From Bacillus sp. AFS015802 (lineage in GTDB: Bacteria > Bacillota > Bacilli > Bacillales > Bacillaceae_B), in NCBI RefSeq assembly GCF_002561455.1, contig NZ_NTUP01000070.1, forward strand, positions 14,217-78,216: 64,000 nucleotides of DNA, given 5' to 3'. Under the pieces are notes generated by a model. That model had not been told where the DNA came from and searched no databases. It was given only the letters and a program-made list of their open reading frames with translations. Shown one piece after another: positions 16,782 to 24,399 of the stretch. How positions within the stretch are numbered: position 1 is the stretch's first letter; every line of letters begins with the position of its first letter. The translations under genes and the position numbers were made by a program.

Positions 16782-17372
16782 ATGCAACTTTATACAAGAA
16801 CCGGAGACAAGGGACGGACAAGCTTAATTGGTGGCAGGGTCGACAAGGATGATATTCGTGTTGAAGCATACGGGACATTGGATGAGGTAAATAGTTTCGT
16901 GGGGCAGGCAATTTCTGAGATGGAGCATGAGGGTTTTGAGGATTTAGTAAAGGAGCTTATGAACATCCAGCATGAACTGTTTGATTGCGGTGGAGATTTG
17001 TCCAATGTCTCAACGAAAAGAAAGAGTAAGCTTCAGATTGATTCCGTGCATTCTTTGGAAGAAAAGATTGATCGGTTGACCAAAGAAGCTCCTCCTCTTG
17101 AAAAATTCATCCTGCCGGGTGGTGTGAAAGCCTCTGCAAGTATACATGTTGCAAGGACTGTTGCCAGAAGGGCAGAAAGGTGTATGGTATCCCTTTCAAA
17201 GACCGATGAGGAATTCCCTGTTGTCACCTTACAATACATCAATCGCTTATCGGACTATTTTTTTGCATTGGCACGTGTAATCAATCATCGCAGTAATGTA
17301 AAAGATGTCGAATACATCCGGAGTGCTAACGTATTCTCAACCGGTAAAGTGCAGAAGAAGAATGAAAAGTAA
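16782..17372 (+). CDS. PduO-type ATP:cob(I)alamin adenosyltransferase
   Basis: This 196-residue cytoplasmic enzyme transfers the 5'-deoxyadenosyl group of ATP to reduced cobalt of a corrinoid. The PduO family signature is plain: YTRTGDKGRTSLIGG at residues 4-18 (ATP-binding), AYGTLDEVNSFVGQA, then the C-terminal RTVARRAERC and the YINRLSDYFFALARV helix. The C-terminal tail is long and basic. The B. subtilis counterpart (YvqK) also lies next to btu genes. GGAGAGGGG precedes the ATG. The end overlaps the next ORF by 11 bases. Confidence 0.92.
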   Translation: MQLYTRTGDKGRTSLIGGRVDKDDIRVEAYGTLDEVNSFVGQAISEMEHEGFEDLVKELMNIQHELFDCGGDLSNVSTKRKSKLQIDSVHSLEEKIDRLTKEAPPLEKFILPGGVKASASIHVARTVARRAERCMVSLSKTDEEFPVVTLQYINRLSDYFFALARVINHRSNVKDVEYIRSANVFSTGKVQKKNEK

Positions 17373-17847
17373 CCTGAAGACGCTTTTATTATTATCCTTA
17401 TTTCTTGCTTTTTCTGCAATCGGTGGATTGGTGAAGATTCCGGCGGTCATCGGGACAGTCGCCTTGGACAGTATGCCTGCACTATTAGTCGCTTCCTTAT
17501 ACGATGGCAGGAAAGGGGCGCTTGTTGCAGGAGGTGGACATTTACTTTCAAGCCTTTATGCTGGATTTCCCCTCGGACCGCTCCATCTTCTCATCACAGT
17601 TGAAATGGCTCTCTTTGCATGGCTTTTTGGATATGTGTTTTCAAAAGGGAAACGTGTATTGGCAGCAATCCTCTTTTTTATTGGAAACGGTGTTCTGGCA
17701 GCTGTGCCATTCATTTTTATCCTGAGTTCTTCTTTCTACAAAGCCATTGTTCCTTCTTTATTGATAGGAAGCTTCATAAATTTAACGATTGCACACTTTC
17801 TGTATCCAACTCTTGCTTCCAGATTACGAGAGGGGGAAACGGGATGA
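17362..17847 (+). CDS. cblT: ECF transporter S component, probable alpha-ribazole transporter CblT
   Basis: This 161-residue protein has five or six hydrophobic segments and the small size of an ECF-type substrate-binding subunit, which works with a shared energising module coded elsewhere. The sequence includes FSAIGGLVKIPAVIGTVALDSMPALLV and GRKGALVAGGGHLLSSLYAG. Next to a CblS-like kinase gene it is best read as CblT, which imports alpha-ribazole for cobalamin salvage. The ATG at 17362 overlaps the previous gene by 11 bases, with only a weak AGAAG ribosome site, so it is probably translated by coupling. The substrate is inferred from context. Confidence 0.75.
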   Translation: MKSNLKTLLLLSLFLAFSAIGGLVKIPAVIGTVALDSMPALLVASLYDGRKGALVAGGGHLLSSLYAGFPLGPLHLLITVEMALFAWLFGYVFSKGKRVLAAILFFIGNGVLAAVPFIFILSSSFYKAIVPSLLIGSFINLTIAHFLYPTLASRLREGETG

Positions 17848-18560
17848 TCCAACACCGGGATGTTTTGTCGATCTCCATTTCTGAAGAAGATGAACTGATT
17901 ATTGCGTCTGACTGCAGCGGTGGGATTGGACGGAAAACCGCTGACGTTGTCAAGGTTGATCCTGAGATTGTAGGGTATTACAGCTTTCGAGTGGCAGTGA
18001 TGGAGTGTTTAGCAGTCGGTGCCCGTCTCAAAGCTGTTCAATTATTAAACTTCACGGATGATACCGTGTGGGAAAAGTATTGCCAGGGTGTACGAACGGG
18101 ATTGTGTGAACTGGGTATAGATGATATTTCGATAACCGGTAGTTCTGAATCCAATATCATTCTCAACCAGTCTGCACTCGGATTAACGTGTATCGGAATC
18201 AGAAAAAAGAAGCCGCTGCAACTATCTCGAGACAATCTTTCATATGCTCTTATCGGGACACCTTTAGTGGGTGATGAAGTAATGGGCCATGAATCATCCA
18301 TCGCCCCATTGAATTTATTTAATAAGTGTATCCATCATCCTTCCATCATCGACATTTTGCCGGTGGGATCGAAAGGTGTTCGTCACGAGCTCTCTCTGCT
18401 AACAGGAAGGCCATTGAGAAAGGGAGAAGTTCATTCATTGCATGATTTAGAAAAATCCAGCGGGCCGGCAACTTCATTCATCATTACATATAAACCAGAA
18501 GAAGAAACCGTTATAAAGAACCTTACTGAGGGATTCTACCAATCTATTCATTTTAATTGA
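17844..18560 (+). CDS. cblS: AIR-synthase-like kinase, probable alpha-ribazole kinase CblS
   Basis: This 238-residue protein resembles the PurM/AIR synthase superfamily (ELIIASDCSGGIGRKTADVVKVDPEIVGYYSFRVAVMECLAVGA, seen in two blocks at residues 14-57). CblS of related Gram-positive bacteria has this fold and phosphorylates alpha-ribazole so that CobS can use it. The start ATG overlaps the cblT stop by four bases, so the two are coupled; GAGGGGG precedes it. It is the last gene of the riboswitch-controlled operon. I see no strong terminator between 18561 and 18700. Without a search the match is to the fold and context rather than to a named protein. Confidence 0.72.
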   Translation: MIQHRDVLSISISEEDELIIASDCSGGIGRKTADVVKVDPEIVGYYSFRVAVMECLAVGARLKAVQLLNFTDDTVWEKYCQGVRTGLCELGIDDISITGSSESNIILNQSALGLTCIGIRKKKPLQLSRDNLSYALIGTPLVGDEVMGHESSIAPLNLFNKCIHHPSIIDILPVGSKGVRHELSLLTGRPLRKGEVHSLHDLEKSSGPATSFIITYKPEEETVIKNLTEGFYQSIHFN

Positions 18561-18735
18561 CAGCAACAACTCAATACTTTTACGGCTATTTGTGGTAAAA
18601 TATATTTTCAGGCGGGCTGGTATGGAGAAAAGTGTTAGTTTATCCAGTATTCTGCGATTGTCAATCTCCATTGTATAGAGTACTATTTCATACTATCATC
18701 GGTTATTCATGAATGTCATAAAAGTAGGTGAAGAA

Positions 18736-19689
18736 ATGGAGTCACGGTTAGATCGAAAGACCAAAAAGAAAAAACGCGGAAGAAAAGTGATTTTGGTATT
18801 ATTACTCCTTATTTTTAGTTTGCTCGGTTATGCTGCTTTTCAGTTTTACAGCGGGTATAAAATGGCTGGTGATGACCAGATGCAGGAAGATTATAAATTC
18901 AACGGTGTAAAAGATGAAAACGGGAAGGTTAACATACTGTTATTGGGAGTCGATAGCAGGGGCGAGGAGAAATCAAGGACCGACACGATGATGCTCGCAC
19001 AAATCGATCCCAAAACGAATGAAACCAAACTTGTTTCATTTATGAGAGATATATATGTAGAAATCCCGGGGTATCAAAATTATAAGCTGAATACCGCATT
19101 TTACTTAGGCGGACCTGAATTGCTTAGAAAGACGATTAAACAGAACTTTGATTTGGATATTCAGTACTATATGATTGTGGATTTTAAAGGTTTTGAACAG
19201 TCCGTTGATATCCTTGCACCAGAGGGGATCGAAATGGATGTTGAGAAAGCCATGTCAGAAAATATCGGTGTTTCCCTCGAGCCCGGTGTCCAGAACCTGA
19301 ACGGGAAGGAATTACTCGGTTATGCAAGATTCCGTCATGATGAAAATGGTGATTTTGGAAGAGTTGAAAGACAGCAAAAGGTGATTACAGCTCTTAAAGA
19401 TGAAGTCCTATCCATTGGTGGTGTAACAAAGCTTCCGAAAATGGCAGGATCCATTCAGCCATATATCCAAACGAATATGAGTAAACTTGATCAAATTTCC
19501 ATCGCGAAAGATGTTCTTCTGAGCAACAGCAGTGACATGGACAAGCTCACCTTGCCAGTTAACGGCTCATATACAAATGGAAGTTATAGCGGAGTCGGTT
19601 CCGTTCTCGAAATTGACTTCGAAGAAAATATTCAAGCATTAAAAGACTTCCTGAGTGGGAAAAGCTCAGACGAAGCTGGAACTGAATAA
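18736..19689 (+). CDS. LytR-CpsA-Psr family cell-wall glycopolymer ligase
   Basis: This 317-residue protein has a strongly basic cytoplasmic start (KTKKKKRGRK), one transmembrane segment (about 20-40) and an extracellular LCP domain. Family motifs are NILLLGVDSR (about 67-76), RTDTMMLAQIDP, SFMRDIYVEIPG, KLNTAFYLGGPELL and ELLGYARFRHDENGDFGRVERQQKV with the Arg residues that bind the lipid pyrophosphate. Such proteins attach teichoic acids or other polymers from lipid carriers to peptidoglycan. The ATG at 18736 has AGGTGA five bases upstream and was preferred over an ATG nine codons earlier. A strong terminator follows. Confidence 0.88.
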   Translation: MESRLDRKTKKKKRGRKVILVLLLLIFSLLGYAAFQFYSGYKMAGDDQMQEDYKFNGVKDENGKVNILLLGVDSRGEEKSRTDTMMLAQIDPKTNETKLVSFMRDIYVEIPGYQNYKLNTAFYLGGPELLRKTIKQNFDLDIQYYMIVDFKGFEQSVDILAPEGIEMDVEKAMSENIGVSLEPGVQNLNGKELLGYARFRHDENGDFGRVERQQKVITALKDEVLSIGGVTKLPKMAGSIQPYIQTNMSKLDQISIAKDVLLSNSSDMDKLTLPVNGSYTNGSYSGVGSVLEIDFEENIQALKDFLSGKSSDEAGTE

Positions 19690-19695
19690 ATCTTA

Positions 19696-19734
19696 AAATC
19701 CCGTTAAGGCTATAAGGCTTAACGGGATTTTTTT
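19696..19734. terminator. Terminator after the LCP gene
   Basis: AAATCCCGTTAAG pairs with CTTAACGGGATTT, followed by a seven-T run on the plus strand and a shorter T run on the minus strand. Confidence 0.88.
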
Positions 19735-19737
19735 GCT

Positions 19738-20061
19738 TTAAAGGAGGGAGTTGGTCGAAGCGACCTCAGAACTGGTCTTAAAGGCTTCTAAACAAAAATC
19801 GAGTCGTTTACGAATAGAATGCCAAAAGTAAAAATTCTGATTATACGCTTTCTCAGCCAATTTAGAGCCTTCAGAAGGAATCTGAACAACATAAATGGGT
19901 ATGATAACGCTTCCACTAGCTATTTCGGCTAATTCCTTACTACTTCCTTTATTGCCCTTGATATCATTCATCAGCATGTTACGATAATAAACGTTGTGAA
20001 CAAAACACACGCCAATCAAGGGTTTTGGCGACATGAAATAACATTTACAATCAAACATCAA
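19738..20061 (-). CDS. Hypothetical protein of up to 107 residues
   Basis: This frame fills the gap between the LCP terminator and proC. The product is soluble-looking with a mixed composition: a hydrophobic stretch SGSVIIPIYVVQIP in the middle and an amphipathic helical C-terminus (HSIRKRLDFCLEAF). I recognise no family. Possible starts are ATGs at 20061, 20031 and 19971, none with a convincing ribosome site. It could be a small gene, a remnant, or a chance ORF. It converges on the LCP gene terminator, which could serve it too. I keep it because the composition is protein-like and no other feature explains the 320 bases. Confidence 0.35.
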   Translation of the reverse strand: MMFDCKCYFMSPKPLIGVCFVHNVYYRNMLMNDIKGNKGSSKELAEIASGSVIIPIYVVQIPSEGSKLAEKAYNQNFYFWHSIRKRLDFCLEAFKTSSEVASTNSLL

Positions 20062-20149
20062 ACTTAAACTTTATAGTAAATGAACGATTAAAAACAAAAA
20101 ATGTGTTTTTGAAAAACTTGATATAAAATAAGAACGGGAGTGGATATGA

Positions 20150-20995
20150 TTGTTGAAAAATAAGACGATTGCTTTTTTAGGTGCAGGAAATATGGCTGAA
20201 GCAATGATTTCAGGAACTGTACAAAGTGGAAAGATCCCAGCTGAACAAATCATTGTTTCCAATCGAAGCAATTACGGCAGACTTCAGGAAATGAAAGCTA
20301 AATATGATATCACTGCTTTAACAAAAGATGATCTTCCTTTCGGAGAGATCGATATCCTCATTCTGGCCATGAAGCCTAAGGATATCGATAAGGCATTAGA
20401 TTCCATCAATCATTTAGTAAGGAACGATACGGTGATCATGTCGGTGCTGGCAGGAATCACCACTTCTCATATGGAAGAACAGCTGCCTGCAGGTCAGCCT
20501 GTCATCCGTGTCATGCCGAATACGTCAAGTATGTTAAAGGAATCTGCAACGGCAATCAGTGCCGGAAGATTCACTTCAAGAGAAGACATGGCTGATGCAG
20601 AGGAATTATTATCAAGCATTGGAGAAGTATTTGTCATTGAAGAAAGTCAGATGGATATTTTCACCGGAATTGCCGGAAGCGGTCCAGCTTACTTCTATTA
20701 TTTAATGGAACATATTGAAAAGACCGGTGCTGAAGCAGGACTTGATCCTTCATTGGCGCGTAAGATCGGCGCTCAAACCATTTTCGGCGCAGCCAAAATG
20801 ATGCTGGAGCGAGAAGAGTCACCAACACAACTCAGAGAAAATGTTACATCCCCAAACGGTACTACGGCTGCAGGACTTGATGCTTTAGCACAATTCGGCG
20901 GTGGTAAGGCCATCTCAGAAGCTGTAAAGGGAGCAGAAAAGCGTTCGAAAGAAATCAGCTCAACCTTACAGTCCAAACAATTGGTTACGAACTAA
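20150..20995 (+). CDS. proC: Pyrroline-5-carboxylate reductase ProC
   Basis: This 281-residue enzyme makes L-proline from 1-pyrroline-5-carboxylate with NADPH, the last step of proline synthesis. The N-terminal Rossmann motif is FLGAGNMAEAMISG (residues 9-22). The C-terminal family signature is GSGPAYFYYLMEHIEKTGAEAGL with SPNGTTAAGL further on. The start is TTG at 20150 (a second TTG follows at once) with GGGAG nine bases upstream; ATG at 20146 is out of frame. proB and proA follow on the same strand, so this is a three-gene proline locus. Intergenic 20996-21116 carries an imperfect hairpin. Confidence 0.92.
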   Translation: MLKNKTIAFLGAGNMAEAMISGTVQSGKIPAEQIIVSNRSNYGRLQEMKAKYDITALTKDDLPFGEIDILILAMKPKDIDKALDSINHLVRNDTVIMSVLAGITTSHMEEQLPAGQPVIRVMPNTSSMLKESATAISAGRFTSREDMADAEELLSSIGEVFVIEESQMDIFTGIAGSGPAYFYYLMEHIEKTGAEAGLDPSLARKIGAQTIFGAAKMMLEREESPTQLRENVTSPNGTTAAGLDALAQFGGGKAISEAVKGAEKRSKEISSTLQSKQLVTN

Positions 20996-21052
20996 TCTAA
21001 CAACCAACATCAACCACCTCATATAAATAATGTTACCAACCGAACAAGAAAT

Positions 21053-21098
21053 CCAGGTCCGTCCCTGCATATAGAAAGAGGGGCAAGGGATGGACCTT
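21053..21098 (+). repeat. Imperfect palindrome before proB
   Basis: AGGTCCGTCCCTGC is nearly complementary to GCAAGGGATGGACCT across a 17-base spacer. The arm is a variant of AGGGACGGACC, which also occurs as a perfect palindrome at 29448-29477 and as a single arm at 55800. It may act as a weak terminator, processing site or dispersed repeat. No T-box sequence is present here. Confidence 0.5.
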
Positions 21099-21116
21099 AT
21101 TACTAGGAGTGATTGA

Positions 21117-22226
21117 ATGTCCCAAGATAAGAAACGTATCGTCATTAAGATCGGAAGTAGTTCATTGACAAGCTTACATGGAGAAATGAGTCGCAGGAAG
21201 CTTGAGCGCCTTGTGGATGAGGTTGTCCGCTTAAAGGATGACGGCCATGAAGTATTGCTTGTTTCATCAGGAGCCGTCGCTGCAGGATACCGTAAATTAG
21301 GTTGCTTGACACGACCGAGTTCGCTGCCTGAGAAGCAGGCTGCAGCAGCAATTGGTCAAGGGCTATTAATAGAAGCGTACTCTGATCTGTTAATTTCAAA
21401 CGGATACGTGGCTTCTCAAATTTTGATCACTCGTAGTGACTTCTCAGATGAAGACCGATACAACAATGCCCGTAACACGATAAATGTCCTGCTTGAAAGA
21501 GGAATCATTCCTATTGTGAATGAAAATGATACAGTGACAATCGACCGTTTGAAATTTGGAGATAATGATACTCTCTCTGCTAAAGTTGCAGCATTGGTTG
21601 ATGCCGATCAACTCATCATCCTATCAGACATCGATGGACTGTACGATTCAGATCCACGAAAAAATCCCGATGCTGAACTACTTGAGAGTGTCACTGAAAT
21701 CACAAAAGATATTGAAGACATGGCTGGAGAACCGGGAAGCTCGGTCGGTACCGGCGGCATGAGATCTAAAATCGATGCATTCAAAATTACAATGGCTTCA
21801 GGGATCCCAGCATTCCTCGGTAAATCGGGACATGCAAACATCATTTATGACGCAGTCCAGCGTACGGCTAAAGGAACCTATTTTGAATCGACGGAAGATT
21901 CCGTCAATCTCGATTCCAAAAAGCAGTGGATCGCATTCAATTCAGGTCCGGAAGGTGAAATCACCATTGATGCCGGTGCGAAAGACCGTATCTTAGAGCA
22001 GAAGGAAAGCTTAACCATCGATGATATCTACACGGTGAAAGGCAGATTTGATAAGGGTGCAGTTGTTCGCATCCTGGACAATCGCAATGAAGAAATTGGA
22101 CTTGGAATGGTCAATTATCGATCAGGCCAACTGAAAAACCCTGCAGACATCAAAGCCGATGAAATCGCAGTAGAAATCGACCACCTTGTATGTCATGTAG
22201 AAGTACCCATTCCTGTAGGAGTGTAA
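21117..22226 (+). CDS. proB: Glutamate 5-kinase ProB
   Basis: This 369-residue enzyme phosphorylates L-glutamate with ATP, the first and usually feedback-inhibited step of proline synthesis. The amino-acid-kinase domain spans about residues 6-255: IVIKIGSSSLT at the start, LVSSGAVAAGYRKLG, FGDNDTLSAKVAALVDADQLIILSDIDGLYDSDPR and the GTGGMRSKIDAFKIT segment. A C-terminal PUA domain follows (about 280-365). The ATG has TAGGAG 8 bases upstream. It is 98 bases before proA and almost certainly in one transcript with it. Confidence 0.93.
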   Translation: MSQDKKRIVIKIGSSSLTSLHGEMSRRKLERLVDEVVRLKDDGHEVLLVSSGAVAAGYRKLGCLTRPSSLPEKQAAAAIGQGLLIEAYSDLLISNGYVASQILITRSDFSDEDRYNNARNTINVLLERGIIPIVNENDTVTIDRLKFGDNDTLSAKVAALVDADQLIILSDIDGLYDSDPRKNPDAELLESVTEITKDIEDMAGEPGSSVGTGGMRSKIDAFKITMASGIPAFLGKSGHANIIYDAVQRTAKGTYFESTEDSVNLDSKKQWIAFNSGPEGEITIDAGAKDRILEQKESLTIDDIYTVKGRFDKGAVVRILDNRNEEIGLGMVNYRSGQLKNPADIKADEIAVEIDHLVCHVEVPIPVGV

Positions 22227-22327
22227 GTGGGAGGGGGTTCTTTTCCCTCCCTGTTAAATAAATCATTATATCAATCGAAAATGTTTACTGAGAAAGAAAG
22301 CTTTTCAAAATAATCAGGAGGTATTTG

Positions 22328-23590
22328 ATGACTTTAACTGTAGAAAAAACCGATGTAAAAAAACAAGCGATACTGGCAAAGAAAGCTTCTAAAACGTTAA
22401 GCATGCTGACTACGGAACAAAAAAATAAAGCACTTCATATCCTTGCCGATCATTTAGATGCGAATTATGAATCCATTCTGACTCAAAACGAAAAAGACCT
22501 TGAAAGAGGCAGGGAAAAAGGTTTCGAAGCTGCGTTTATGGATCGCTTATCACTTTCAAAAGAACGCATTGAAGACTTTGCTAACGGTCTTCGTCAAGTA
22601 GCTGACCTTGAGGATCCGACTGGCAAAGTGGTTTCAGATTGGACATTGGAAAATCAGCTTCAAGTTCAAAAAGTGACCGTACCGCTTGGCGTCATCGGAA
22701 TGATCTATGAAGCACGCCCAAATGTGACAGTGGATGCTACTGGGCTAGCTTTGAAATCCGGTAATGCTATCATCCTGAAGGGTGGTTCGAACGCCATCAC
22801 ATCGAACAAAGCTATTGTGGATGTCATGCATGAAGCATTGGAACTAACCGATATTCCAAAAGATGCCGTACAATTCATCAATACGACTGACCGCGCGGCA
22901 ACAAGCGAATTATTTACCATGAAAGAGCATATTGATGTATTGATTCCACGCGGTGGCGGTGCCTTGATCAATGCCGTAGTCAATAATGCAACGGTCCCTG
23001 TCCTTGAGACCGGTGTAGGGAACTGTCACATTTATATCGACAGGGAAGCTGAACCAGAAAAGGCATTGAACATCATCATTAATGCCAAAACGGATCGACC
23101 GGCTGTATGTAACGCTGCTGAAACCGTCATCCTTCATGAGGATTGGTTCAATGAGAATAAAGATGCCTTTGTTGAAAAATTGAAAGAGCATCATGTTTCC
23201 ATTCATGGAGATGAAAAAGTGGTAGAGGCGATTGCAGATGCCAAGCTTGCAGGTGAAGAGGACTGGGCGAACGAATATTTAAGTCTTGATATAGCCGTTA
23301 AAGTTGTCTCTACGATGGATGAAGCGGTTGAACATATTGAACAATATGGAACCAAGCATTCAGAAGCCATTGTGACCGAAAATAATGCTACAGCGAAAAA
23401 ATTCATGATGCTCGTGGATGCCGCCGCACTTTATCATAATGCTTCCACACGTTTCACGGATGGCGGAGCATTAGGATTCGGTGCCGAAATTGGGATCTCA
23501 ACTCAAAAATTGCACGCAAGAGGGCCAATGGGGCTTCCGGCACTAACGACAGTCAAATATATGATGCATGGAACCGGACAAATCCGATAA
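22328..23590 (+). CDS. proA: Gamma-glutamyl phosphate reductase ProA
   Basis: This 420-residue NADPH-dependent enzyme reduces gamma-glutamyl phosphate to glutamate semialdehyde, which cyclises to the ProC substrate. It has the aldehyde-dehydrogenase-type fold. PLGVIGMIYEARPNVTVDATGLALKSGNA marks the cofactor region, and the catalytic Cys lies in TDRPAVCNAAETVI (about residue 260). The C-terminal signature TDGGALGFGAEIGISTQKLHARGPMGL is present. The ATG at 22328 has AGGAGG (22316-22321) upstream; an in-frame TTG one codon earlier is less well spaced. A strong terminator closes the proBA unit. Confidence 0.93.
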   Translation: MTLTVEKTDVKKQAILAKKASKTLSMLTTEQKNKALHILADHLDANYESILTQNEKDLERGREKGFEAAFMDRLSLSKERIEDFANGLRQVADLEDPTGKVVSDWTLENQLQVQKVTVPLGVIGMIYEARPNVTVDATGLALKSGNAIILKGGSNAITSNKAIVDVMHEALELTDIPKDAVQFINTTDRAATSELFTMKEHIDVLIPRGGGALINAVVNNATVPVLETGVGNCHIYIDREAEPEKALNIIINAKTDRPAVCNAAETVILHEDWFNENKDAFVEKLKEHHVSIHGDEKVVEAIADAKLAGEEDWANEYLSLDIAVKVVSTMDEAVEHIEQYGTKHSEAIVTENNATAKKFMMLVDAAALYHNASTRFTDGGALGFGAEIGISTQKLHARGPMGLPALTTVKYMMHGTGQIR

Positions 23591-23599
23591 TATATAGTC

Positions 23600-23636
23600 A
23601 AAAAGCCGCATGAGGGCCCCCTCATGCGGCTTTATT
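23600..23636. terminator. Terminator after proA
   Basis: AAAGCCGCATGAGGG and its exact complement form a 15-base-pair palindrome, followed by TTTATT. It also faces the end of the leftward exonuclease gene. Confidence 0.85.
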
Positions 23637-23652
23637 ACATTCCACCCGTGGA

Positions 23653-24399
23653 TCATCCCGATTCCTGGAGCAGGAATTCGTGTAATCCACGGATGGTATG
23701 AACTTCATTTTGATAACAGATTTTTAAGAGTTTCTCAAAGATCTCGGCCGTCATTATCGCATCATTTAAAGCGTGATGACGGGTTCGATCCTGGATATTA
23801 AATTTATCCACAAGGACGTCCAAATAGCAGTCATCCCTTTCAAGTAATCCATTGGCCAGGGAAAAGGAATCGATAAATTCAGGGTCGAAGGAAGGCAGCT
23901 CCCACTTATAGATCCTTTTCTGAAGAAAATTAATATCAAAGCTTGCAGGGTGAGCGACCAGGATCGTCCCTTTGCTGTATTCCAGAAAACGCTCCAATCC
24001 TATCGGTAGCGTCACACCATTTAAAAAGTCTTTGCGCCTCAGACCTGTGAACCGTTTCGTCTCCCTCGAGACTGTCTGAAGCGGGTCGATTACCTGATAG
24101 AAGGTGTCGTCTTTTTGAACTTTACCTTCCTTGACTTTCACTGCTCCTATGGAAATGATTTCATCTCCGACTTCCGGAAAAAAACCGGTGGTCTCCAGGT
24201 CGAAGATTGTAAAGGTACATTGGAATAAATGTTTCTTTTGAAGGGTTGGTTTTTCTTCTTCAAACTGTTTAAGGGCACGGGATAGTTTATGGTAGGATAG
24301 CTTTTCCTTTTCACGTTTGACTTGGTAGCGAAAGAAAAATTGCTGCCACAAATAATATTTAAGTATCCGGTAGCCAACATTTATACCTATATCATTCAT
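23653..24399 (-). CDS. DnaQ-like DEDDh 3'-5' exonuclease
   Basis: This 248-residue protein has an N-terminal helical region and then an exonuclease fold. Exo I is FTIFDLETTGFFP (about residues 63-75, acidic pair D-E). Exo II contains HPASFDINFL, and Exo III is RHHALNDAIMTAEIF with the His and Asp of a DEDDh enzyme. It probably trims 3' ends of DNA or RNA; its relation to the chromosomal polymerase proofreading subunit is only by fold. Its start overlaps the stop of the upstream DUF294 gene by one base, so the two are translated together, a pairing seen in other bacteria. Confidence 0.82.
   Translation of the reverse strand: MNDIGINVGYRILKYYLWQQFFFRYQVKREKEKLSYHKLSRALKQFEEEKPTLQKKHLFQCTFTIFDLETTGFFPEVGDEIISIGAVKVKEGKVQKDDTFYQVIDPLQTVSRETKRFTGLRRKDFLNGVTLPIGLERFLEYSKGTILVAHPASFDINFLQKRIYKWELPSFDPEFIDSFSLANGLLERDDCYLDVLVDKFNIQDRTRHHALNDAIMTAEIFEKLLKICYQNEVHTIRGLHEFLLQESG

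Noticed and set aside
20996-21116. T-box leader controlling proBA
   Set aside because: Some Bacillus proline genes have T-boxes, but the gap is only 121 bases and no T-box core sequence or specifier-type stem is visible.
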